Source of the DNA: CBDFLD01 sp965249005
GTDB taxonomy: Bacteria; Acidobacteriota; UBA6911
Assembly (NCBI GenBank): GCA_965249005.1
Contig: CBDFLD010000023.1
Location: 868,001 to 932,000 of the forward strand
Length of the DNA: 64,000 nucleotides
Direction: 5' to 3'
Position 1 is the stretch's first letter; each line of letters opens with the position of its first letter. This document shows, one piece after another, positions 40,278-49,145 of this stretch. The translations under genes and the position numbers were made by a program. The notes under the pieces were generated by a model. It ran no database searches, had not been told where the DNA came from, and was given only the letters and a program-made list of their open reading frames with translations.

Positions 40278-40889
40278 CTAATGATGTCCCTCTCGCCTGG
40301 GTCTAAAGAAGTCGTCCAGTAACAGCGTCAGACACTCCCGCAACGGCTCGACCGATTGACGCACCTTCATTCGTAGAATGCTACCTTCCCACGCGTGCAG
40401 TAGTATATTGGCCAACACTTCAGCTGGGATATCGGCCCGTACCGTCCCCTCCCGTTGACCTCGGACCAGAATCTGGTCGAAGCAACCGCTCATCTGGTCA
40501 AAGGCCTCAATCATGGCCTCGCGGCAGACCTCGCTTGTTTCGGCGACCTCGGCCGCCAGATTCCCGAATAGACACCCCTCTCTGAATTGCGTGGCCGCGG
40601 ATTTGGATGCCTGCTTCAGCAGCGCTTCTTTCAATACCTTCAACGCGGGGAGGTTCGGATAGTCCAGGTCCCGGTGAAGTTCGGCTACCCGCTGTTCCGC
40701 AGAATGGCCAATGACCGTACGCGCGAAATCTTCTTTACTATTGAAATAATTATAGAAAGACCCTTTTGGTATACGGACCCGATCCAAGACCTCTTTGATT
40801 CCCGTGCCGTGATAGCCTCGCTCCAAAAACAGCGCCACGCCGGCTTCAAGCAATTGTTGCCGCTTCATTTCGTTTCGTAGTCTAGCCAT
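40278..40889 (-). CDS. TetR-family transcriptional regulator (AcuR/NemR-like)
   Basis: This 203-residue repressor has an N-terminal helix-turn-helix (residues about 25-48: GTGIKEVLDRVRIPKGSFYNY) and a C-terminal ligand domain with REGCLFGNLAAEVAETSE. The latter is typical of the AcuR/NemR branch, which senses reactive electrophiles through cysteine. A consensus promoter ends six bases before the ATG, so the transcript may be leaderless. A downstream in-frame ATG (MKRQQLL) is an alternative start. Matching operator palindromes in its own and the trxA promoter suggest autoregulation and control of thioredoxin. Confidence 0.9.
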   Translation of the reverse strand: MARLRNEMKRQQLLEAGVALFLERGYHGTGIKEVLDRVRIPKGSFYNYFNSKEDFARTVIGHSAEQRVAELHRDLDYPNLPALKVLKEALLKQASKSAATQFREGCLFGNLAAEVAETSEVCREAMIEAFDQMSGCFDQILVRGQREGTVRADIPAEVLANILLHAWEGSILRMKVRQSVEPLRECLTLLLDDFFRPRREGHH

Positions 40890-40895
40890 AGCTAT

Positions 40896-40924
40896 ACAAT
40901 ACGACCGGTCGTCTGAATTGTCAA
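40896..40924 (-). promoter_or_regulatory. tetR promoter with embedded palindromic operator
   Basis: On the minus strand, TTGACA (40919-40924), a 17-base spacer and TATTGT (40896-40901) form a near-consensus sigma-70 promoter. The perfect 12-bp palindrome ACGACCGGTCGT (40901-40912) occupies the spacer, an ideal repressor site. Confidence 0.8.
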
Positions 40925-40988
40925 GCGCTAGCTTGGATTCTTTGCCCCCCAGTTCGGGTAGAGGGCGACCGGATGCCGCGACGGATCG

Positions 40989-41006
40989 GATTCACACGTG
41001 TGAATC
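40989..41006. promoter_or_regulatory. Perfect 18-bp palindrome in tetR upstream region
   Basis: GATTCACACGTGTGAATC is fully self-complementary. It lies between the tetR promoter and the 3' end of the secreted-protein gene. It looks like a dimeric regulator site, but no adjacent promoter on the plus strand could be assigned. Confidence 0.5.
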
Positions 41007-41162
41007 ACAAGTCCTGTCCAACGATAGATCGGGTCAACCGGCACAAATCATGCGTCTTTTTGTTTTCCCAGCGCGGCGGGATGCCGGGCAGGCATTTGGG
41101 ATAAAAAGCCGGTCGGTCGGTTGGGAAGAACTATTTACTGGTTCAAGCCAGAGTCGGCTTTC

Positions 41163-44100
41163 TCAGGGATGGATCCGCTCAGCGGGAAGCGACACCAAGG
41201 ATTGAAGGGACTGGTCACCGATCGTGGCGCATGCCACCACCGCACCTCCGGAGACGCGTATTCGGATGTGGCCTTCGAGTTGTGTGTTCAGACCGGGAAC
41301 AAGCTCTGGTAGAGTCGCAGCGATGCGGTTGAAGCCACGAAGTAGAAACCTCGTCGCTCCGGTCATAGTGCCATTGCTCGAGAAAACGTCTAAGTCGAGA
41401 ATGGCCGCAGCGGGGTTGGGGTTATAGATTGCAACACCCGTGAAATATGAGTGGGTGCTGGCGGAGCCTGTCTGCGCGACATGTGGAAAAACAAGGTCTG
41501 ACGCCGCTGCCCGCTCGAGAGGAAAGCTCGCTCGAAATCGTGTTCCCCCTGCGTCTCCAATAAGAAGATCGCCGATAATGCCGGCATCATCGACCGAAAC
41601 CACGAGGGAACCCTCGGTGAAATCCGGGCTCGACGTAGGGTTTGTCATTCCGAATAGACGTGTGAGATCCGTGCGGATTTGTTCCCCGGCCGCCACATGA
41701 AAATTTGCCGGATTCATCATGCCGGGAACTGGCAACCCGGTGGGCCCAACCAACAGAGCCTCGATACTCCTCGGATCGGTACCCGTGTTTATTAAGTTCA
41801 ACTCGCTGAAATAGGCGGTGCCTCCGTTCGGACTTCCATAAACGGCCTGTGCTGCGTACAGGGTGGTTGCCTCCGAGCGGGGTTGACCCGGGAGCATGTA
41901 GCTGGACCCACCGATCCGAATCTCCTGATACCCCTGTACCCCGCGATCAGCGGTGAGCCGTATGTAACCGGAGACGGATTCCTTGATTGTCTGCAGCGAC
42001 GAGAGAATCGGAAGCAAGTCTCGCGCCTCCTCCGAGAGCAGCCCCCAGGGCACAATCTCGAAGCTCTCGGTCGCAAGGGTCGCGCCCCAGCGGTCGATCA
42101 GCTGAAGCTCGATCTTGGCTGCCACGCCATTCGGATTGACGACAGTAACCCGTGTTTGATCCTCGATCCTCCCAAAATAAAGCTCGGCGGCCCCCTCGGA
42201 TCCAGCGCGCGTGCCCGCGATCCGGCTAGGGTCTTCGTCGCTGTGCAAAAAAAAGGCAGCGATCTCGCTGCTGCTCGAATCGCCCCGAATCCATCCATCA
42301 ACGGGCGGCGCTCCGTGAATCTGGTCCGTGAGCAAAGCCACCTGCCCTCGGGGGGGAAGCGTGACCATCCGAGGGTTTATGACGTCCGTGGAGGGTTCGA
42401 CCGAGTTCCCCTCAGAGTCGACCGCAGTCAAAAGAACATCCGCAGGCGTGGATCCCCAATTGGCCAGCGTGATACCCACGTATCGATTTCCCCGCAGCGC
42501 CGGGAAGAAAACCGGGCGCGGAGTCGTAGACAGTGTTTCTTGGAGATGAGTCGTGATCCACCCATGGTATTGTGTCTGCTCTCCGAAGAACTTGACCCAG
42601 GCATCTCGAATCGCCTGTACCTTTGCAATCTGCTCGGGGATGGCTTGCTGGCCGACTCGGGTGAGTAGGATGAAGGCCTGACGAAATACTTTGGGGGACT
42701 CATGGGCCGGCGGGAAACGCTCCCCGTTTGCCGCAATGACATCATCGATCGTGAATTCTTTTCGTTGGCCACCGAAGGTTACCCCGACCGACGGAGCGCT
42801 CGAAGGAAAGCGACTCGTGCCCGTCGGACCCTCGACCACGAACATGGGCGGCACTTCGTCCTTTCCGATCAGACCCATCAAATACTGATCCAGGGCGCTG
42901 AAGGTCCGGCTGGCAGCAACCGTTGCGAAACGGCTCGTCGCGTGAGCGGCACCCCGATCTTCGATGTCGTTGCCCTCCATGACGGAAGCATCCGAGTCGA
43001 AAAAGAAGCTCCAGTGAGCATTCTGGCGTCCCAGAACACTGCGGGAGTTGGTCTGCCCATCGCGGAAGCGGCTAAACGCCAACCAGCGATGTCCCGACTC
43101 GTGTCCCATCAGTGACAACGTGCTGTTGGTGCCCAGGTAAACACGGTCCGGTGCGTCGGGATATCGCCCCGGGCCATCGAGGCTCCCCATCATCAAGAAG
43201 CTACGCAACCTTCCTTGGCTTCCGTATAGTGCACTGTTATCGATTTGATCCAAACCGATGCCCGAAATCTCGTTCTTGACGTTGATCTCGTACGCGTAGG
43301 CCCCGCCGAGGTTGAAGTTGTAGGCCAAGAACACGACCAGGTGATCAAAGCTATCAGGATGAGATTGGAAGAACTTCCTGGCCACTGCCGGCTCTGACAG
43401 GCTCGATCGCGCCGCGAATATCTCCGCAACAGCGCTGCCGACCATCGATACGGGAAGGTCAGCGGTGTAGTCGACGGCGCTCACTCCACCCGCGGCAAGC
43501 CCAGGCGAGATACCGACAACGCTCTCTCTCGAATCGACCCGCGATCCGTAGACGAACTCAATCGTTCCGCTGGCAAACAGCTTCACCGCGAAGTTGTTGG
43601 TGTTTGCCACCGAAAAGCTCGAGACGTCTGTCCAGGAGAACACGATTCCGTCAGAGTCGCTGCGGACACGAATGCCCCCGCCGTCCGGATTCAGATCGGT
43701 AAACAAAGGCGCGACACGGGGCGGTCCGGAGATGAAGCGGCCGAGGTCTCGAGGTGTAGTAGACGAGTCCCCATCGCCGAAGGTCAGATTTCCGTCTGAA
43801 TTCAGATAAACGGAGGAGTAACGCTCCCCGAAGAACGTGAAAACAAAACCGAGCCCCAGCTGTAGCGAATCGTCGTCGCCTAGCGAGACTGGATTCCCTC
43901 CGGATGCGTCGAAACGGGCTGTGCTGGCCACCAGGCGGTAATGACTCAAATCCAGCGGTTCAAAACGAAAAGCGCGAGCCCCCAGATCGAACAGATTGAC
44001 CTGAGACAGGATGGTGCCGTCGTCTTCGATGACCGCGACATCTCCGACGTCGAAGCTCGCCGCAAGGCGCCGCCCGAGGCCCGGTTCTTGCCGCATACTA

Positions 44101-44321
44101 TCGCGGTAGAGAATCGTGGCCAAGGCGTTGGCCCTCCGATCGGATCCAGTCCCGCAAACTTCCATGACGTTCGTAGCGGTCCCACCGTCGGCAAAGGCAA
44201 TCGAAGCTGTGAGTAGGGCGCACCCGGACCGCAAGAGCCAACGAAGGAGCCCGCGATGAGGATGCTTGCATCTGTGCGGACCCGGCTCCTCGGAGCCGGC
44301 TCCCGAGTGGGGATGCATCAT
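41163..44321 (-). CDS. Large secreted nidogen-like / zincin-like protein A
   Basis: This is a 1052-residue protein with a long positively charged N-region and a signal core (ALLTASIAFA). A beta domain like NIDO follows (YSSVYLNSDGNLTFGDGDSS, NFAVKLFASGTIEFVYGSR) around residues 130-290. A metallopeptidase-like module comes next with LMGHESGHRWLAF (HExxH, about residues 406-410) and SALDQYLMGLIGKDEVPP. Several beta-rich repeats (VGITLANWGSTPADV) continue to the end. It is a paralogue of the next gene, 40 bases away. It probably acts outside the cell as a protease or surface protein. Confidence 0.75.
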   Translation of the reverse strand: MMHPHSGAGSEEPGPHRCKHPHRGLLRWLLRSGCALLTASIAFADGGTATNVMEVCGTGSDRRANALATILYRDSMRQEPGLGRRLAASFDVGDVAVIEDDGTILSQVNLFDLGARAFRFEPLDLSHYRLVASTARFDASGGNPVSLGDDDSLQLGLGFVFTFFGERYSSVYLNSDGNLTFGDGDSSTTPRDLGRFISGPPRVAPLFTDLNPDGGGIRVRSDSDGIVFSWTDVSSFSVANTNNFAVKLFASGTIEFVYGSRVDSRESVVGISPGLAAGGVSAVDYTADLPVSMVGSAVAEIFAARSSLSEPAVARKFFQSHPDSFDHLVVFLAYNFNLGGAYAYEINVKNEISGIGLDQIDNSALYGSQGRLRSFLMMGSLDGPGRYPDAPDRVYLGTNSTLSLMGHESGHRWLAFSRFRDGQTNSRSVLGRQNAHWSFFFDSDASVMEGNDIEDRGAAHATSRFATVAASRTFSALDQYLMGLIGKDEVPPMFVVEGPTGTSRFPSSAPSVGVTFGGQRKEFTIDDVIAANGERFPPAHESPKVFRQAFILLTRVGQQAIPEQIAKVQAIRDAWVKFFGEQTQYHGWITTHLQETLSTTPRPVFFPALRGNRYVGITLANWGSTPADVLLTAVDSEGNSVEPSTDVINPRMVTLPPRGQVALLTDQIHGAPPVDGWIRGDSSSSEIAAFFLHSDEDPSRIAGTRAGSEGAAELYFGRIEDQTRVTVVNPNGVAAKIELQLIDRWGATLATESFEIVPWGLLSEEARDLLPILSSLQTIKESVSGYIRLTADRGVQGYQEIRIGGSSYMLPGQPRSEATTLYAAQAVYGSPNGGTAYFSELNLINTGTDPRSIEALLVGPTGLPVPGMMNPANFHVAAGEQIRTDLTRLFGMTNPTSSPDFTEGSLVVSVDDAGIIGDLLIGDAGGTRFRASFPLERAAASDLVFPHVAQTGSASTHSYFTGVAIYNPNPAAAILDLDVFSSNGTMTGATRFLLRGFNRIAATLPELVPGLNTQLEGHIRIRVSGGAVVACATIGDQSLQSLVSLPAERIHP

Positions 44322-44361
44322 CTCGAAACATTACCGTATTGCAAACCGGAGTTCTAACTTT

Positions 44362-47300
44362 CTATGGGTTGATGGGTTGGGGTGGGACCGCTGCCAGGAA
44401 GGTCAGGAACTGGTCGCCGAAGAGCTCGAAAGCGATAATGGAGCCGCCGTCGACACTGATACGGATATAGCCGCGTAGCTGTACCGTGACCTCCGGCACC
44501 AGTTGCGGAAGCGTTTGCGACAAGCGATTGCCGCTGGCTAGCACGAACGTGACCGACCCTGTTCGGACGCCGGTCTCGGAGAACACTTCGACGGTGACCG
44601 TGACGTCTCCCTCATTCGGATTGTACATGGCGATTCCCGTAAAAAAAGGTTTGGTGCCGCCACCCGAACTTCCCTGCGCGACCTGTGAAAGAACGAGATT
44701 CGAAACCGGGTTGCCATCGAGTGGAAGACTGGCCACGAAGCGTTCTTCGGTGGGCTCTCCGAACGTGACGTCGCCGATGACGCCGGGGCCGTCCACCATG
44801 AGGACCAGTGACCCCTCCGTCAACGTATTCGTGGTTGCGGGATCCGGCAGGCCGAACAGATCCTCTCCTCTCCGGCGTGCCTGGGCGCCGGCCGCGAGAA
44901 CGATGGTCACCAACGCAGTGATTGGCGTCCCCTCATTCCCGATCAACTGTGCCTGGATGGTGCGGCTGTCGGCGCTCGTGTTGATCACGTTGAGATCGGT
45001 GAAGTAGAGAACTCCCCCGGCGGCGCCCGAAGCAAACTGCGCCGAATAGAGTCTCGTTGCCGTTGACGGGGACTGGGCGGGCAAGGCAAAGATCGTGGAT
45101 TGGCCATCGATGGACTGATATCCCACCACCCCGACATCGGAGGTCAACTTGATGTACCCTTCGCTGTTGGGCTGCGAAACCCCGGGAAACAAGCTGGCGA
45201 AATCTTCCGCGAGACGCCCGTTGGCATTCAACGAACGACCCGCGCTGGCTGAAACGGTGCCGGTCGCATCCACATAGTGGAGCAACAGATCCGCCGTCTG
45301 GTTGTTCGGGTTTATGACGTCAATGAGGTTGGTATAGCTATTGGCTGCGAGAACACCAGTGCCAATCGAAGCCCGGGTGAAGTAGAGCTCGGTTGCGGTC
45401 TCACTTCCGGCCACCGCTCCGTCGAGCAGCGTCTGATCCAGATCCCCGTCCAAGAAAAACCCGGTCACCTGGCTGCTGGTCGATTCAAATTGAATCCAGC
45501 CATTTCTCGCGTCACTCAAAGACAAGCCGTGAATCTGCTCTCCCAGCATGGCGATCTGATGTCCCGGCGCAATCGTGATCATCCGGGGATTGATGATGTG
45601 CTCGGGCGATGCGGCCGGCGGTCCACCGTTTTCGAACGTCCGGAAGAGCACATCGGCCGGGGTCGATCCCCAGTTGGCCACCGCCACGCCCGTGTACCTC
45701 TGGTCGTCTCCCTGGAAGTAGGGAATGTTGACGGTTGTCGCGGTGGTCCCTGGGTTGGGCTGAAGGTTGGTTATGACAAAACCGGTGTTTCCGGTCTCCT
45801 TGTTGAAATAGTCCACCCAAGCGTCGTGAATGGCCTGAACCTTGGCGATCTGATCCGCCGTGGCCGACTCTCCTTGACGGACGAGCAATACGAATGCCTG
45901 ACGTATTACCTTGGGCGCCTGAAGGACCGAGGGTTGGCGTTCTCCATTGGCGGAGATGATGGCATCGATGCTAACGTCCTTCCTCCTCCCCCCGAATTCG
46001 ACGCCGATGGCTGGATTGCTCGAGGGAAATCGGAATGTGCCGGTAGGGCCCTCTACCACGAACATGTCCGGGACGTCCTCCTTGGGAAGAAATCCCATCA
46101 GGTAGCGATCCAGCGCGCTGTACGTGTTGGTGGCGCCGACGGTTCGGAATCGGGAATCGCCCATTTCCTCGCCCCGGTCCTCGATATCGTTCCCTTCCAT
46201 GACCGAGCTATCGGAATCGAAGAAGAAGCTCCAGTGGGCGCTCTGACGTCCAAGGATTGTTTGAGAGATCCCTCCAGTATCCTGAAAAGGGGTAAATGCC
46301 AACCATTGATGTCCGACCTCCTGCCCCATAATGTCGATTGTCCGGTTCGTTCCGAGCGCGATGGACAAAGGATCATCCGGGTAATGGGACGGGTTCAAAT
46401 CTAGACTTCCCATCATGATGAAGCTCGTGAGCCGGCCGCCACTGCCGAAAAACTCAGAATTGTCAAAAGTATCGAGTCCAATCCCGTCGACTGCATTCTT
46501 GACGCCCAGGTTGAAGGCGAAGGCGCCTCCCAAATCAAAATCGAATGCGAGGAATATGACTAGTTGATCGAAATGATCTCCGTGCGTTTGATAGAATTTC
46601 TTGGCCAAGGCGAGCTCGGAGAGATCGGTGCGGAACTCGAACACCTGGGCGATGGTTCCGCTCAGACTGGAAGTCGGCAGATCGTTCGAGTAATCGACAC
46701 CCTGGATACCGCCCAAATTGGATCCGGGTGATATGCCCACGACAGCCTCCGTCGCGTCCACGGTCGCGCCATAGACAAACTCGATTCTCCCATCCTGGAA
46801 GAGCTTGGCGATGAAGTTGTTTTCGTTCGTGTCCCCGAACTCCGGTACGGCGTTCCAGATGAAGGCGATCCCGTCCGAATCCGATCGGGTGCTGACCGTG
46901 CCGCCGACCGACGGATCCAGGTCGGCGAAGAAGGGACCGATCCGGGGCGGTCCTTCGGCGAATCGAAACAAATCTCGAGCGGTTATCGCAACATCCGCGC
47001 TATTGAAGGTGACGTTTCCATCCGAGTTCAGGGCCACCCGAGTGTAATCCGCCCCGAAAAAGGTGAAGGTGAAACCTAGCTCGATGAACCGGAAGGCATC
47101 GTCTTCCAGGGTGACGTTTGTCCCCCCGGAGCCGTCAAAAGTCGTGCTCGTCGACACCACCCGGTATGAATCTGCCCCGGTAGGCTCGAACTGGATCGAC
47201 TTTCCCTCAAGGTTGAAGAGGCTTTGACTGGGCAAGATGGTTCCGTCATCTTCAATGACAGCAACATTTCCGACATCCGCGGATAGGGCAGGCGTCGACA

Positions 47301-47523
47301 AGCTCAAACGCTCGCCCGCCAATCCAACACTTCGAGTTCGAAGGCTTTCATAATAGAGACCGCTCAGAATTTCCCGCGCGTCTCGAGCGGCGCTAGTCCC
47401 GCACCAGCTGGAGCCCGGCTGCCCGAAAACCGGCGAAGGGCCTTTGGCCCAGGCGTGAGGACAGATCAGGGTCAGGGCCAACAGGAAAGCTCTGGCCTCC
47501 AGCGAAATAGTTTTCAGCTTCAT
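44362..47523 (-). CDS. Large secreted nidogen-like protein B, zincin motif degenerate
   Basis: This is a 1053-residue paralogue of protein A with the same domain order and a clear signal peptide (ARAFLLALTLICPHAWA). The NIDO-like block has RVALNSDGNVTFNSADV and NNFIAKLFQDGRIEFVYG. The zincin position reads MGQEVGHQWLAF, so the first metal-ligand histidine of HExxH is Gln, while SALDRYLMGFLPKEDVP is kept. It may be a non-catalytic partner or binding protein. It is tandem with and upstream of A on the same strand, probably one operon created by duplication. Confidence 0.75.
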   Translation of the reverse strand: MKLKTISLEARAFLLALTLICPHAWAKGPSPVFGQPGSSWCGTSAARDAREILSGLYYESLRTRSVGLAGERLSLSTPALSADVGNVAVIEDDGTILPSQSLFNLEGKSIQFEPTGADSYRVVSTSTTFDGSGGTNVTLEDDAFRFIELGFTFTFFGADYTRVALNSDGNVTFNSADVAITARDLFRFAEGPPRIGPFFADLDPSVGGTVSTRSDSDGIAFIWNAVPEFGDTNENNFIAKLFQDGRIEFVYGATVDATEAVVGISPGSNLGGIQGVDYSNDLPTSSLSGTIAQVFEFRTDLSELALAKKFYQTHGDHFDQLVIFLAFDFDLGGAFAFNLGVKNAVDGIGLDTFDNSEFFGSGGRLTSFIMMGSLDLNPSHYPDDPLSIALGTNRTIDIMGQEVGHQWLAFTPFQDTGGISQTILGRQSAHWSFFFDSDSSVMEGNDIEDRGEEMGDSRFRTVGATNTYSALDRYLMGFLPKEDVPDMFVVEGPTGTFRFPSSNPAIGVEFGGRRKDVSIDAIISANGERQPSVLQAPKVIRQAFVLLVRQGESATADQIAKVQAIHDAWVDYFNKETGNTGFVITNLQPNPGTTATTVNIPYFQGDDQRYTGVAVANWGSTPADVLFRTFENGGPPAASPEHIINPRMITIAPGHQIAMLGEQIHGLSLSDARNGWIQFESTSSQVTGFFLDGDLDQTLLDGAVAGSETATELYFTRASIGTGVLAANSYTNLIDVINPNNQTADLLLHYVDATGTVSASAGRSLNANGRLAEDFASLFPGVSQPNSEGYIKLTSDVGVVGYQSIDGQSTIFALPAQSPSTATRLYSAQFASGAAGGVLYFTDLNVINTSADSRTIQAQLIGNEGTPITALVTIVLAAGAQARRRGEDLFGLPDPATTNTLTEGSLVLMVDGPGVIGDVTFGEPTEERFVASLPLDGNPVSNLVLSQVAQGSSGGGTKPFFTGIAMYNPNEGDVTVTVEVFSETGVRTGSVTFVLASGNRLSQTLPQLVPEVTVQLRGYIRISVDGGSIIAFELFGDQFLTFLAAVPPQPINP

Positions 47524-47823
47524 ACTCTTATCAACTCGAGAAAAGTCCCAAAGTTTCCGTCCAATTATCCCTCTTCTCCCATTCTAGTCCAATCCGCACT
47601 CAAGAGTAGATCGGCAACCTCGCTCCGCGTCCATTACCTTAGAGTCAGGGGAATCGGTATTGTTTCAGAGCCCACAACCGTCCCGTTGGTCGGGACGGGA
47701 ACGATGGATGATCTTAGCTTGCGTTGTCCTAGCTTGAAACGCGCGCAGGACGATTGGCCATGGCAAAAAATGCTGTGTCCGGCGCAAATCTCGCCCTGCG
47801 TACGAGCCCTTGGCCTGGCGGCC
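47524..47823. other. Intergenic gap between secreted protein B and DAHP synthase
   Basis: Three hundred bases without a gene. CCGTCCCG (47678-47685) and CGGGACGG (47691-47698) form a perfect 8-bp stem with a five-base loop but no T-run. The right part is the 3' flank of the DAHP synthase gene and the left part the promoter side of secreted protein B. Confidence 0.5.
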
Positions 47824-48840
47824 TTAAAGATGTCTTTCCTCCAACGGCAGATACTTGCGCACACTTGCCATCAATTCCCTGAAATCGGGCAGTGTCAGAG
47901 ATTGCGCCCCATCGGACCATGCCTCTTCCGGCGTCGGGTGGACTTCGATGAGCAAGCCGTCGGCACCCGCGGCCACGGCTGTTTTTGCCATCGGCGTGAC
48001 CAGAGACCGCTTGCCCGTCGCGTGACTCGGATCCACCACAATCGGTAGGTGACTCAGTTCCTTGATCAACGGCACGGCTGAAATATCCAAAGTATTGCGG
48101 GTCATTGTCTCAAAAGTTCGAATGCCCCGCTCACATAGAATAACCTGTGGGTTTCCTTGCGAAACGATATACTCCGCCGACATCAGGAACTCGCGAATCG
48201 TCGCAGACAACCCCCTCTTCAAGAGAATAGGCTTCGAGGCCTTTCCGAGTCTTTTCAGCAGCGAAAAATTTTGCATGTTTCGGGCTCCCACCTGCAGAAT
48301 GTCGGTGTATTCGGAGACGAGATCCACCTGCTCGGGTGTCATGATCTCGGTGCACACACGAAGCCCTGTGGCGTCGCGCGCCTCGGCGAGCAGCTGTAAC
48401 CCCTCCTCTTCGAGTCCCTGGAAGTCATAGGGTGAGGTCCGGGGTTTGAAAGCCCCGCCCCGCAGAATTGTTGCCCCTTGCTCTTTGACGGACTTGGCCG
48501 TTTCCATGATTTGATGCCGATTCTCGACCGAGCAGGGTCCCGCCATGACAACGAATTGATCGTTCCCGATGGTCACTCCTCCAACGTCGATGATCGTGCT
48601 GGAGGAGTGGAGCTCCCTGCCAACCAGCTTGAATGGTTGCCGGATCGACACCACGCTCTCGACCCCGGGAACACTTTCCAGGGCCTGCAGCGCAGTTCTG
48701 TTGTTCCCACTCCCGACCGCCCCGATAATCGTCCGCGTTTCCCCGAAAATCGGGTGGGGAGCATAACCGTAGGACCGAATCTTGTCGCAAACGTGTTCGA
48801 TCTGATCTTTGGTAGCTCCAGGCTTCATCGATATGATCAT
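47824..48840 (-). CDS. aroF: 3-deoxy-7-phosphoheptulonate (DAHP) synthase, AroF/AroG type I-beta
   Basis: This 338-residue enzyme condenses phosphoenolpyruvate and erythrose 4-phosphate, the first step of aromatic amino-acid synthesis. An N-terminal ferredoxin-like regulatory domain (residues 1-70, VGSGNNRTALQALESVPGVE) precedes the barrel. The barrel carries VVMAGPCSVENR, RGGAFKPRTSPYDFQG, QVGARNMQNF, KPILLKRG, ILCERGIRTFE, VVDPSHATGKR and LLIEVHPTPEEAWSDG. The ATG at 48840 has AGGAG upstream and follows a Phe-rich leader peptide and terminator, so expression is probably attenuated by phenylalanine. Confidence 0.95.
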   Translation of the reverse strand: MIISMKPGATKDQIEHVCDKIRSYGYAPHPIFGETRTIIGAVGSGNNRTALQALESVPGVESVVSIRQPFKLVGRELHSSSTIIDVGGVTIGNDQFVVMAGPCSVENRHQIMETAKSVKEQGATILRGGAFKPRTSPYDFQGLEEEGLQLLAEARDATGLRVCTEIMTPEQVDLVSEYTDILQVGARNMQNFSLLKRLGKASKPILLKRGLSATIREFLMSAEYIVSQGNPQVILCERGIRTFETMTRNTLDISAVPLIKELSHLPIVVDPSHATGKRSLVTPMAKTAVAAGADGLLIEVHPTPEEAWSDGAQSLTLPDFRELMASVRKYLPLEERHL

Positions 48841-48883
48841 GGACCTGCTCCTGTCTATTGGGCCTGCCGAGACCCAGAAAATG

Positions 48884-48917
48884 AAAAAGCCCACACCAGC
48901 GAACCGATGTGGGCTTT
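48884..48917 (-). terminator. Attenuator terminator upstream of DAHP synthase
   Basis: On the minus strand AAAGCCCACA (48908-48917) pairs perfectly with TGTGGGCTTT (48886-48895) over a 12-base loop and runs into a T-tract (48884-48888). It lies between the leader peptide and the DAHP synthase start. A competing copy of GGTGTGGGC (48946-48954) can pair with the same 5' arm and prevent the terminator. Confidence 0.85.
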
Positions 48918-48939
48918 CTCAGAGAGACTTGCTAAAAGA

Positions 48940-49047
48940 CTACCCGCCCACACCGTGTTGGATGGGAACGAAAAAAAATCGCACGAAAAAGGCAGATCGG
49001 TGCCGACCCAGGACATGTACTTGGATTTGAACGTTTGAATGGATCAT
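48940..49047 (-). CDS. Phenylalanine-rich leader peptide of DAHP synthase attenuator
   Basis: This 35-codon ORF has GAGG eight bases before its ATG and contains five Phe codons in seven (AFFVRFFFVP), then stops at TAG 48940-48942. Immediately after the Phe run comes a segment (48955-48966) that can pair with 48943-48954. The latter in turn can pair with the terminator's 5' arm. The peptide is thus positioned exactly as in phe-type ribosome-mediated attenuators. Confidence 0.8.
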   Translation of the reverse strand: MIHSNVQIQVHVLGRHRSAFFVRFFFVPIQHGVGG

Positions 49048-49077
49048 GAACCAGACCTCATGCCGACACCGCCGCGT

Positions 49078-49105
49078 ATCTTACTCGACGCCCTCGGAAT
49101 GTCAA
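49078..49105 (-). promoter_or_regulatory. Promoter of the DAHP synthase leader
   Basis: On the minus strand, TTGACA (49100-49105), a 16-base spacer and TAAGAT (49078-49083) make a good sigma-70 promoter. Transcription would start near 49071, about 24 bases before the leader peptide start. Confidence 0.75.
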
Positions 49106-49145
49106 GCACAAAAAGACACGTTTGCCGGCGCAAGTTGGGCACAGT

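Noticed and set aside
40918..41205. Plus-strand 95-codon frame upstream of tetR
   Set aside because: It starts inside the tetR promoter, overlaps the 3' end of the secreted-protein gene and has no coding features.
48855..49016. Alternative 53-codon leader ORF in another frame upstream of DAHP synthase
   Set aside because: It also contains Phe codons but lacks a ribosome-binding site and runs through the terminator; the ORF at 48940-49047 has a Shine-Dalgarno, more Phe codons and a stop placed exactly at segment 2.
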